Assembly (NCBI GenBank): GCA_020650975.1 | Contig: JAIPMN010002111.1 | Span: 8,078 to 28,612, forward strand | Length of the DNA: 20,535 nt | From: Apostichopus californicus | Lineage: Eukaryota > Echinodermata > Holothuroidea > Aspidochirotida > Stichopodidae | Direction: 5' to 3' | Shown: positions 1 to 12,500 of the stretch, one piece after another | How positions within the stretch are numbered: the first letter of the stretch is position 1 | Layout of the letters: each line of letters begins with the position of its first letter | Program-made: the position numbers and the translations under genes | Notes under the pieces: generated by a model | Databases searched by the model: none | What the model saw: only the letters and a program-made list of their open reading frames with translations | Told to the model about the DNA's origin: nothing

Positions 1-495
1 CCCCCCCCCCCAACCAAAAGTTTTGTGAAAATTTGGGCAATATGCTGAGAATTTTTGGGCACCTACTGAAAGAAGAATAATTTGCAATGTGCTTTTCAAT
101 AGTTAAACTTATGTTATTATTATCATTATTATTGTAATGACTTCCCCAAAAATTCTAACCGATATGGAATGGTAATAACACGGAAAATGATTGTATGTTA
201 TTGGCATGTGATGTAATAACCGATGAATGCCTATATGATACGTACATTAACATGTTGAACGCACGCGGAGCGCACAAAAAAGTTTGGTTATATTTTTCGG
301 CCAAGTCGTTACAGCCACCCCAAATCAAATTAGGCTCCTACGCCTATGTTTCTATTCCTTGTGAGAGACCTGTGGACTTGCATCTTTGCATGCTCATGTC
401 GATTTCAATCAACATGAGGCCCGTAAATGAGGTGAGGTTCTCTTCTCCTTGTTTTGAGTAAATACCGATGGATAATTCTTTAAATCCTTTTACAG
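1..495 (+). other. MED24 intron, partial
   Basis: Presumed 3' end of an intron whose upstream exon is outside the window. It opens with a C11 tract (1-11) and holds an ATT-type microsatellite (about 112-136). An open frame at 195-461 has no MED24 similarity and cannot supply the required phase. The acceptor for the next exon is at 494-495. Confidence 0.7.
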
Positions 496-582
496 GTGCG
501 ACTGCTTCCAACAATTCCTCAGCCAGCTTGTCAAACTTGAACTTCTGAATGAGACACAAGCTACAGAATTGATGGCTAAGAG
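496..582 (+). CDS. MED24: MED24 exon 1 of window (internal exon)
   Basis: Acceptor TTTTACAG at 488-495 and donor GTAGGC at 583. The exon begins with the last base of a split codon and reads CDCFQQFLSQL..., ending in TELMAK plus AG of a split Arg codon (phase 2). It matches human CDCTNFLLQECGK...NNLMAKRK. This is the most 5' coding exon I can place. The preceding exon must end with two bases of a codon, and no such exon is visible in 1-495. Confidence 0.9.
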
Positions 583-3500
583 GTAGGCGTACATTAGTTG
601 GCCTTCTTTCTTCAAGATTGGTAGAGTCACTTGGTCTACAAATGTCAAAAGTCGAAATCTTGCATGTTTATTTTGTGTATTTATCAGGGATAGGGGTAGA
701 ATGCATATTGTGTGTATCATGCAGGGAAGGGCAAAATGTTAGATTCAACCATATAACTTATTCTATTTCTGGTCTGTTGCTCAATAATTTGCTTTGTTGA
801 GCTGAGAAAATTCTCAGTCACAAAAGCTTTGGAAATAATTATTCTTTGAGTGATGTAATAACACACTCTCTTCTGAACAACAATGAAGATCTCTTGTTGT
901 TTCTGAAAGATATTTCTCCTCACAAGAGATAACCTGCAAGAAACGAACATTCCTGATGGTTTGTTCGACACCTTTTGTCTTAATGACATTGCTTTGCTCA
1001 TTAATTTTATAGCTTGCCCAGATATCATAAATATGTCTTGTAGATTATAGAGGATGCACATAACCAACACTATGCCTCAATAGAAAAGAAACTATTTATA
1101 TGTAAGGTTTATCCTAAGGTTCTAAATCTTTTGCAACCCCCCACCTCCACACCCCTCCTTGTTTTCAAGCTCTTACCAGACTGGAATACCTAAACAAGTC
1201 TAAATACAACTGGGAAATGAAAAACAATATGGGGAAAGAAACTAAAATGCCAAACTTAATCAACTGAGAAGAAAAAAAATTGATAACATGTACAGAAACA
1301 CTGTTAACATATGTGTGATCACAAGGAAAGTCTTGACTTGATTCCAAGTACAGCTGTTTCATTATATTTTATATATTCTTTGCTGTTCTATTTTTTTCTG
1401 TTTTTCTTTCCATTTTTCATGAGGTGAAGAGTAAAGACAAAAAAGAAATGATCTTTTCTTGCTCTTTCTTTGCTTTTAGGCAAGCGAGTCGTCATTCTCC
1501 AGCTGACACCACTCCACAGCAGCATCTTGTCATCCAAGCAAACTCTACCTTGCCAACAATATTAGATGTAAGTGACTAAGTTCAACTCCTTGTAGTCAAG
1601 CTGTAAATGTACTACACGTCTCATACACAAAATATCAGAATATGTGATCCAAGCAAACTCTACCTTGCCAACAATATTAGATGTAAGTGACTAAGTGTTC
1701 AACTCCTTGTAGTCAAGCTGTAAATGTACTACATGTCTCATACACAAAATATCAGAAAATGTGATCCAAGCAAACTCTACCTTGCCAACAATATTAGATG
1801 TAACTGACTAAGTGTTCAACTCTTGTAGTCAAGCTATAAATGTACAACAGGTCTCATACACAAAATATCAGAATATGTGATCTACCTTGCCAACAATATT
1901 AGATGTAACTGACTAAGTGTTCAACTCTTGTAGTCAAGCTATAAATGTACAACAGGTCTCATACACAAAATATCAGTGTCTTTGTGATAACAAGTCATCT
2001 CATGCAGACATGTTTGAAAGCCCAAAAAAACCAATATTGCATCAACGAAGTCGCTGTCAGGCTAGAAGAAACAATTTAGCAAAAATGTGATATTTCATGT
2101 AAATTTTTTTTTTTTAAGTGAGCTTGTTGCATTTGTAGCAAAATTTCTCTCACATCAAGTGAGCTTGAAGAGAAACTGTTGTGGTAGTTTGTTTGATTAA
2201 TGATGTATTAGTAACAGATGCTTACAATTTTGAATAAAAGCTGTTGCTTTTCAAATCATGTATCAAGACCACCCCCCTATATCTACCAAACTTTCCTCAT
2301 TAAAAAGATACAAACCTGCGTCTACTTCACATGGGCTGACATCGTTGCTACCATTTACTGCTATGAACCATGAACTGCAAATCAAAATACTAGAAATGAA
2401 CTTTTGCAGCTATAGAACATTAAGCCACCTTTGGTCTCAGATACCATCATTTTCTTTAAAATCCTTCTTCATCAACTCGGCGCACTGGTTTAAATTTACA
2501 AGTTTGATACTTTGATCGTATTATATACATGTTAATTTCTATGTTCCCAAAAATTTGAATGAGTTGTGTTTTTTTTATAGAAGGTCATCAGTTTTGGTCA
2601 CAAACTATGCTAGAAAGTTAAACAAGGGTCATTCATGATGAAGAAGGAAGAAACTGTAACCTTTGCAAATACATTTAGAGACAATTATCTAATTTTATTG
2701 AACACTCTTGGATGTTTGGCGCAGTATTTTTTACAACTTTCTGCAATTTTAGGAAAATATTTTTTTAGCTGCCAAATACTGGTTACCTTTAATTTGGAGT
2801 ATGTTTTGGTGATATGGCCTGTTAAAGCAAGTTTCTAAGCTTTCCATGACAACATGTAGTACAGGTACAACAGCATGAGTACAAGTAAAATTCCCCTTTA
2901 TATCAGTAACAGTACAAATCTGGCTTTCATGTTCGTCGACAGAGTCCACAATTTGTGGAAGGAAACAAGTTTTGATCTTACAACACTGTTGCTTTCTGAA
3001 CTGTTTCAATCATATACCTTTTATTCCTTCCTCTTTCAGTCCCTTGAAGTTCCTGACAAATCTGTCCTTGATGAGATGCCAAATGTTTTTCATCCTCTCA
3101 TGAACAGTTTCCAACTCGTAGCGGCAACCTCGGCCGCCACCAATAAACTCAAGACTTTCTCCAGCAAGCTCATCAGGTATTTGAAACAGATCATCTTTCG
3201 TCTCACTTTCTCGTACAATGGAGGAGATCATTCCAGGAGGCTTAGGTTCAATACTAGTGTTCTTTGATGGATAAAAGGCTACTTGAAAGTTAAAAAAGGG
3301 AGATGTCAATATATGGGGAAAGAAATCACTGTTTGTGTTTGTTAATATGCTGTATTGTTATTCCAGCTTTGGTGAAATAAAGGCTTAGTTCTGATTCATT
3401 AATGTTGTGGCAATGTATCAGAAAAGTAAACATCGTTACAAAGTCACAGTGAGGAGGGTGGTTCATCTGATTTGCTGATGATTCAGTTATAATTTTCACA

Positions 3501-6500
3501 GAGTTTTGCTTCATGCACAACGACACTGTTCTAAATTAACCCTCTAGGTCAGCGTAAAATTTTTTTTTTTTTACTAGTGGTTTATTAAACAATCACGTCA
3601 TTGAACTCCTTGGATAACCTGTAATTGAAATGTAACAGTCAGGATAAGATTGGATGGCCACCTTTTAATAATATTTCTTGTTTGTTTTCGAATTCTGCAG
3701 TTTCAGAGATCCAGAGCAATATCTACTTTATATGATACTAAAGCCCTTTACATTTTGCGCCTCATGCTTCTCTCTCTGACTGTAATATTGATTTCAGTTT
3801 GTTTACAACTTCTACATTTCGAGTGAATTAACCAAAGACACATCAACTTTTGACAACAAAATATCCCTGTGTCTGAAAGCTACTCTTTCTCTGTAATATA
3901 TCATTTCTTTCTTTCTTTGTCACAACTTTGACAGCTTCAATGAATTAACCAAAGCGACGGTGATTGATGGGAGTAAAGGATCGCACGTGCAGGCTGCCCT
4001 CTATGATATCTCGTTCTTGATGCTGTGCCTGATATCGCAGCAGTACGGCATTGAGGTAAGATACATCAACACCACTGCCTTCTCTACCCCACATAAGGTT
4101 GTGTTATCCCATCCACATTTTTCCTAATCATCTGGTGTTCATTTTTTTTGTAATTACTCTCTGAAATGACTTTTGGAACTGATCTGAGGAATGCACTAGT
4201 AAATGCAATCGATGTATTAATCAATATTTAGTAGCAAAGGTTTCCTGCAAAGGAGTTTGATAAAACAAACATTAGATTCTGTGTGGGTTTAGTTGGAGGA
4301 TTTGTCAAAAATGTAAAAGTACCAATAATAAATACATTCCTAAAGCACAGAAAAGCCAGCAAGATGACTGTCCATGGTCCTGAAGAATGAAAGTAATAGC
4401 TGCAAAGATGGGTCCTAAGTTGACATTTAAATGAATTTATATTGGGAGAAGTTTTATTTGTACAATAGCAAAAAGTTCCACAGTGGCAAAGATGACCTAA
4501 ACAAACTACATCAGCTCCTTTCACTTCTTCTTTGGAGTATTTCTTCTCACATCGCCCAGTATTGACTCATTTTAAGCCTTACCTTAGTGGCTGGGAATAA
4601 TGTACTGAGGGTAAGAACCTGGAGGAAAGTCATATTTGAATGTATACATTTAGCAGTTTTACCATGACAAATCACATTGAGAATGATACAGATGTCTTTA
4701 GTAGGTAAACTAGTGCTCAACGTATTTAACATACTGTGTCAAGCAGAAAAGCTGCAGCAGCTGCAAGATGCCCTGCAGCAAGGCTGAATCAATATATCAA
4801 ACAATAGAGATTATCTTGAGGACTGTGCCTATGGTGTGAAACTGCACAGCACAACGTATTTTGTGTCCTATACAGCCTGGCTGCAGGATGCTACAGCCCC
4901 CTCAGCGCCCTACTTTTGCCTACAGTGACAAACTTAACCAGTTTGGTCAATTTTTTACACATGAAGAGAAGAAATAAACACTGACAGACTATTGCAAACT
5001 TAACTTGCAACGTCAAAAGGAAAAGTACAATATCAGGGAAATCGTGCACAAAGTTTGCGTGAAACAGTGAAACGTTTCAATGCCGTCATTCACTCTCATA
5101 TCTCTTACTCTCTATGGCTGGTTGATAAAGTGCGACACTTTGTTGACAGCACATCAGGGCTGACTGTAATTTCTTGCCTGTTTCTCTTCTTTTTTTTTTG
5201 CCTCTTTTCATTCCGTCAGTTGGTAAACACAGGCCAGTTCCAAGCTGATTCTTTGGGAAGATCATCATTAGGGTATCAGTGTCACTTCACTCAGCAGGTT
5301 TCGTAACATTTACCAATTTTTGCCTGCTGGTTTTGATCAGAGCGATAAAAAATAAACTTGCCAAAGAAGTTGCTTTTAGGTGCATCATACAAAATAACAA
5401 GGAAACACACAAGTGGCTGTGAATTTTTTTTTTTTTTTTTTAATCAAGAGCATTACAAAGTAGAAGCAAAATTTTGATGATAGAGATGAAGTTTTCTTGT
5501 AATTTGTTTGCAGTGAAAGAATGACTGAATGCTGTTGCACATACACTATTTCATGCCTCCCATCCTGTTACTTTAGAGTTGGTTTTAATCAAATTTTGAT
5601 GCCATTGAATGCTTTAAAATCAAATATCAGTGTAGGTTATTCGCTTGATTAGTCCAGTTTCATTCGAAATTTGCATTGAAGTTGCCTTTTTGTTTTATGT
5701 GCTTCATACCACTATGAAAAGTGTGTGTGGGTGACAAAATGTTGAGAAATCTAATAAAATTCATGTATTGAGTATTTGCTCATTAAGCTTGAATTGGTCA
5801 AGCAATCAAGCAGCGTGTATTTATAGTTTTGATCCATTGCAATCTTTATTTGAGACATATAGTTCTTGGGTAGATTTGGTAAAATTGCCATCCAAAATGC
5901 CCAAAAGACTGCTTTTATTTCAACTTCAGGGGTTTATTGATAACTGACGATAATGTGCCAAACCTCTCAGTATTGCTCACGAAATTAACAAGAAACTTTT
6001 GGGCTGCAGAGGAATTGGAACCAGGATTACTTGTGTATTTCTCATAGTAAGATGGTAGCACATGATCAAACAAGAAAGATACTCCACAACAATGGTCTTC
6101 AAAATGTAGGGCACGAACCAAAAATGGGTCACAAAATCTTTTCAGTTTCAAAAAGATGGTTAAAATTTGTTGACCATGATTGCCTTAGAATGAGAAATTG
6201 ATTGTGTTTGTTAAAGGTTTTACAGTTACTCAGTAAACACTTTGCAAAATAAGATTCCAACTCATAAAGATTGCTTTCGTACAAATCAATAACTTTCAAA
6301 CCATTTTCCCTTACCTGCATTTCCAACACGCCTTAATCACCCGTGCATATTTCCTAAGTTTCCTTCTTTCCCTAACCCAGTCCCTCTCCCTGCCCCTATA
6401 AACCCCCTCCTTGCTGCTATAACCCATATCTCACTCATTTTCATATTCATACTTACATATCATGCCCATCATTCTGTTGAGTATTGTTAGATTTCAAACT

Positions 6501-9500
6501 CAAGTGAATCATGTTTGGAGCAATGCTTTGCATCAATGTTTGCCAACACCTCATTCATTGCTTTGGTTTCTTACTACCTGGTCCTTTCATGCACTTCCAA
6601 GTCAACAAGTTTTGTCAGTGAGTAACTTAAGGTGCAATTGTTAACTTTTCCTTAATTTTCAGAAATGGAAACTTCATGAGTTGAGATAGTAAAGGGAATA
6701 TGGGGGGGGGGGGTGGGCACAGGGCTTGAATTCATTTATTGCAACTAAAAAAATATAAGTACTTGCTTCTCTCTCCTGGTAGAACTTAAGATTTTAGTAA
6801 AACAGCTTCATCAACTTATGGACTTTAGACATGTTAGGGTGAGATATGCTTGGTTTACAAGTTGCATCATAAACCCAATAAGCTCTCATCATAAGTTTGT
6901 AAATAGTTTATATTCTTTAAACTCCAGAATCAAATTCACTCAAAATAATTTGCAATGTCCATATTAAGTACTTCTCTTTCAATGAGTTGAAGATAGCCTG
7001 TTAACTTAACATTTAACGATGCCTAATCATTTACCATATAATGCTTCCATTTGCTTATCATAGGCTAGGCCTCTTCAAGGGTACATCGGCTGTGAGAGTG
7101 TTGTTAGCCTTTAACACTACCTAATCTCCTTATCATTTGCCATTTTTCTGCTTATCCCACTTGCCTTTATGATGTAAGGTGAACATATTTTATTCAAAAC
7201 ATCCAGGACATGGTATTGATGTTGAGTACCTCATCATTTTGACACCTAGGAATAGTTATAGATATACTTTAACTGTACACTGTATGTTACCAAGGGTGGG
7301 TTGAACTTTTGAGAAAACATCTGAGTGTTTGATGGTGCTTTGTTTGGTTGTACTCTTACAAGTAACAGCTTACCCTCAATTTGTTGTTGTTTCTGTGTAT
7401 GGAAGACCAAACCGTCAAAAGTTAGATCATTCAGGAGCCTGTTAAGAATTCAGGAAAAGGTTCTGGTGACACTTGTGATGATCCAGGGACAGTAGATGGA
7501 ATTTAGGGACAGTGTGGAGCTATAGGACAGTTTCAATCTGAGGACAGTAAATGGCAATTGGGACAGTATGGTCACTTCTGTTAGCATTTAACATTACCTA
7601 AATCACTGAGTATTGTCTGGTCCCATGTCTTCCTATCATAGACTAGGTCCATATTGGTACATCTACAGTGAAAGTGCCGTTAGCCTCGACTTGTTGTTGA
7701 TACTGCCCGATAAATGTAACATAATTTCTTCCAAACAGTTAAAGTGTGTTGACAAATTTAATATAGCAGACTCTTATAATATGCATGGTGTTTGAGTAGG
7801 TGGGTTCAGGGTGGGGAATGGTGATACCGCCTGATAAATGTAACATAGTTCCTTCCAGACAGTTAAAGTGTGTTGACAAATTTAATATAGCAGACTCTTA
7901 TAATATGCATGGTGTTTGAGTAGGTGGGTTCAGGGTGGGGAATGGTGATACCGCCTGATAAATGTAACATAGTTCCTGCCAAACAGTTAAAGTGTGTTGA
8001 CAAATTTAATATAGCAGACTCTTACAATATGCATGGTGTTTGAGTAGGTGGTTTGAGGGTGGGGAATGTTGATACTGCCCGATAAATGTAACATAGTTCC
8101 TTCCAGACAGTTAAAGTGTGTTGACTAATTTAATATAGCAAACTCTTACAATATGCATGGTGTTTGAGTAGGTGGGTTCAGGGTGGGGAATGTTGATACT
8201 GCCTGATAAATGTAACATAGTTCCTTCCAAACTGTTAAAGTGTGTTGACAAATTTAATATAGCAGACTCTTACAATATGCATGGTGTTTGAGTAGGTAGG
8301 TTCAGGGTGGGGAATGTTCGGAGAGGGGGAGGATAGTAAAGATGCTTTGTGAACCCAGACAGCTAATTAAATATTCCCAGCATTGTTGGGATATAACTAA
8401 CACAAAGAATAATAATGTAGAGTTCATCAGCCATAGCTTTCACTTCACCTTTTTTGTTTTATGCAGTAACAAAATTTGTCAAGTGAAATGTTATGAGAGT
8501 TTTATCCCAGATTTTCAAAGTAAAGGTAAAAGTTGCATTAACAATATGATCAGATGACAATATTATTTTTATGTTCGGTACCTTCATCTTTACACCAGCT
8601 TTTAACAATGCTTTCATTCTTACAATCATGGTTAAGGTTACATATTAATGTTTGGCACAAATAGTTGCAAAAAATTTAAGCAAACCATCATCTTTAAATT
8701 TTGCCAAGAGCTCTTGCAATGAACATTACAGCAACAGTAGGAAACGCTTGGCAAAATATCTTTTACTATTTGCGTGCCATTAGAGAAGCATTAACCTGTT
8801 GGCCTGTAACTTTCTTTCCTTTTAACGAAGCCGGTAATAATTGCACACAATTGTTGCCCATCAATCATACTTTAAAAGTTCCAAGTGGAGACAACTTTAT
8901 GACTGCTGTTCATCGATGAGTTATTAGCCATTTAATCAATAACAAAAAAACAAGTTTCAAGATTTTGTCTGTGGTTGGAAAGTTGGGAGGGAAGGGTCAT
9001 AAACCCCTTCCCCCTCCCTTCTGGATCTGTATTTGACACAAACTTGTTACTCCATGTGCTTGTGTGACACTTCAGTTATCAATTAGCAATTAATTACCTG
9101 TACATGAAGGCGCACTCTCATAAAATCTTCATGTTTTCAGGTTGTTAAGTAACCCAGATTCAAATGTTGCACTTACCATTACATATTTGAAGTAGTACTG
9201 AGGAATAAGAATCTCGTCTGTTTTACTATGCACCTTGAACTATGTAAAGCTTCAGGTAAAATAGATTATCTAAACCCATGTAACCTTGATGAATGATATT
9301 CCACTGGTAACATTGGAATCGGAAATCATACACAATAAATGCTCACATTCCAGTCTGTCTATTTAAGCATGAAAGGTAAATGGAAGCCACATAATTTGCT
9401 AGTTGGGTTGCAACCATATTTGTAATGCTTCTCAATCTAACAAAGACATGTATTTGGTTATTACCATTTTGCCGTTCCTTATTCCTGAGGTATTCATTAT

Positions 9501-12500
9501 TTAATACAATGCAAACAATTTTTTGTGTTCTTCATATATAAATGCAACATAATTTTGTTTGATGGTTTCAAAACTGTTTTTAAGTGTTTACTTAAATTTC
9601 ATCGTTTCTGGTGCATTTTTTGTGGACTTCAGTTGCAAAGTCTAATATTATCAGTGAAGTATGATACCACAAGAGAGTGACAACTCCAATACAGACCACA
9701 GATATCACATACTATTCTAGACCACTTTGTAGAGTGTGACAACTCCAATACAAACCACAGATATCACATACTATTCTAGACCTCTTTCAGTGAAGTGTGA
9801 TACCACAAGATAGTGACAACTCCAATACAGACCACAGATATGTATACTATTCTAGACCTCTTTGTTTCTTACATTATCAGTGGAGTATGATACCACAAGA
9901 GTGTGACAACTCCAATACAGACCACAGATATCACATACTATTCTAGACCTCTTTGTTTCTTACATTATCAGTGGAGTATGATACCACAAGAGAGTGACAA
10001 CTCCAATACAGACCACATATATCACATACTATTCTAGACCTCTTTGAATCTTACATTATCAGTAGAGAATGATACCACAAGAGAGTGACAACTCCACTAC
10101 AGAGCACAGATATCACCTACTATTCTAGACCTCTTTGTATCTTCCCCTGTCCAGCACTAAACCTGCCTTTTTCTTCTTCTTTTTCTCTTTTGTTTTTGGC
10201 TCTCTTTGATCAGATGGTTTTAAATAATGACGAAGAATCGTTCTTTGAGCGCTGGGCTCAGCAGTGTCTCCCTGATGAGTTAGGTGCAAAACCCATGTAC
10301 CTCCCTCTTGCCCAGACAGAACAGATGAAGATCGACCAATTGGTGCAACTGTTCTATACCTCAGGGGACATTAAGGCCATGTAAGATACATTGCATACTC
10401 TCATTGGCTACTGAACAATAACTTACAAATTTATATTGATCTGTTTGTCACATGTCTTCAGTGATATGTTTTAATGTTTATAAAAACTTTGACTATAGCA
10501 GTTTGCAAAATGGCCTTAAAGTAAATAATTATCGGCAGACGTGCTCAGTGTTGTATATTGGATGATCTGCTATGTAAATTTTATGGTAACATATATATAA
10601 CATTGAGCTGAGAGTAATATTACACTCCGCCATGTGTCATATTAAACTTCATGGAAGCTGTTCAACATTTATTTGGATTTACTTTCGGTGAATGGTTGTG
10701 TAAAATAGGTCACCTTAATAGGAAACAGGAAACAAGGCAATCACTACTATCACAGCATGAATGGATTTTGCAAAACTGCCTTTTATTTATCATTTTATTT
10801 CCCATTATTTGTGTTATGAATATGTATCATGAATATGTATTATTTGTATATGTATTTTTTATATTTATACATTATTTGTATATATATATTGTATATATTA
10901 TATTATATTATTATACATTATTTGTATATTTATATATGAATATGTATTATTTGTATTATGAATATTTGAAAAATGTTTCCTCTCTTGCAGACAAATGGGC
11001 TGTGAAGAGCTTTGTCATTATATTCCCAGTGTTGTTGAACAGACACTAGCTGCCTGGGAGCATGATTATATTGGCAAGGAACAGGTCCAGGTAATAGTAC
11101 ATCTAACATCTCTGAGACATAAATGTTTCATTCCTAGCCACATGTTTCCAAGACCCAGCCAGAAAAGAAACAAATTGTCAGGCCGTTCTCAAGTGCGATG
11201 TATGCAGATTTTCAGTGCCAATGTCTCCTAGGAGGAAAATTTGAGCAGTGCTATGGTTGCTATAGCTATTATAATTTTCCAGATATTTACTTTTAATATA
11301 TATGCTAAAACGTCTGAACTGCTGCTTTAAGGTTAAGTCGATGATGACTTTGGCTTCTCAGTTTTAGGTCTAAGTGTTAAGGTTAATTCATTGTTATGTA
11401 AATTGTAATAAACTCAACCAAAATATGTTCTGTAAATAACAGAGGACCTAAGGATGACATCCATTACTAGGTAACTTTGAAATATTTGAATTCATTTATA
11501 AATATGCTACTTTGAAGCCATTGAATATTTATGTGTTTTCTACTGACCAGTGCATCTGATGATCCTGTCCTGATGGCGTGTGAGCTAGACTGAGTAGTTC
11601 AGTCACTTTGATTGATGAGTATCTGATGTTTAAAGGTTCATTCCTCAATAAAAAGAAAATAGTTTGTATGGAAGTACTGTGAAGCCTGGACTATGGTTGT
11701 TATAAGAGAGCACTAGAGGGGGAAATTGGAGGGTCTTGTAAACACATTACGTAATGATACCAAAGAGGAGGAATATAATATTTCATATGTTGTTGCCTCA
11801 GATTGAGTACAGGAATGCTATAGTGTGTTATAAAGTGAAGCACAGATCATTTGAGGTCACCAGAGGTCGATATTTGACAACTTTCCCTCTGTGAAAACAA
11901 TTTGAACAGTTTTTCTTTGACAGAATTTTTCATGGTCATTAAAATCCCATGATTAGTTAATTTGAAGTTGTCTATGATAGGTTTGATTCCAATGAGACAA
12001 TGTTTTGCATTGTCAGGGTATCACTCTGTTATCATTCTTTGATGCAGAAAGTTGCAGAGGGGATCTGTAGTGAGATGTTTAGCCTGGGAGTGTGTGCAGC
12101 TGCATGGCTCTGTAGTAATGCTGTAGGAGTGGATGCATCAGGAGACAGCAAGGTCTGGGCCTTCTTTGAGATGTTTCTAGAGCCCAAACCCAGCCAGAAA
12201 GTTGACTTTCACTTTAATAATACAGAGAGGTAAGGTGTTATTTTAGAATGGAACATAGTGCAAAGCCACAAGGGGTTGAAAGGGGGGGGGGAGAGGGAGA
12301 GCTTGGTGACCACTTGATATGTTTCTACTACCAAAAAGTTAACTTTTACTTCAATTATACAGAGAGGTATTACAAAGACAAGATTTCAGAATGAAACATA
12401 GTGGCAAAACCACAAGGGGTTGGAGGCTGGGTTGGAGGCTGGGGTAGCGGGAGAGCTTGGTGATCACATTTCTAAGGCCCAAAACCAGCCAAAAAGTTAA

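Larger units (their letters stand above)
4056..10213 (+). other. Large MED24 intron (6.2 kb) with two minisatellites
   Basis: GT-AG intron between YGIE and MVLNND codons; the human protein shows no missing exon here. It contains T tracts (5191-5200, 5427-5442), a G12 tract (6702-6713), a GGACAGT cluster (7487-7567), the 124-bp array (7699-8318) and the ~91-bp array (9646-10143). Between these I see AT-rich sequence with short frames only (for example 5915-6329 on the minus strand and 8701-8919 on the plus strand), none with recognisable similarity. Confidence 0.8.

Noticed and set aside
195-461. Possible upstream MED24 exon (open frame, AG near 314-315, GTGAGG near 430)
   Set aside because: The translation has no similarity to MED24. 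The next exon needs a preceding exon ending with two bases of a codon, and that frame contains a stop (TAA) just before the candidate donor.
1568-1976. CRISPR-like or satellite array interpretation of the 115-117 bp repeats
   Set aside because: The units are full-length tandem copies without unique spacers and are clearly derived from exon 2 and its intron.
4741-4785. GCAGCAGCTGCAAGATG-type stretch suggesting a Gln-rich coding remnant
   Set aside because: Too short, no flanking splice sites in frame, and the MED24 protein is already complete across this intron.
8701-8919. 72-residue open frame in the large intron
   Set aside because: No domain or homolog recognised, no splice context, and nothing indicates coding selection.
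10651-11049. 132-residue Tyr/Ile-rich open frame running into exon 6
   Set aside because: The Tyr-rich part comes from the A/T-only repeat block. The exon 6 protein matches MED24 in a different frame, starting at the CAG acceptor.
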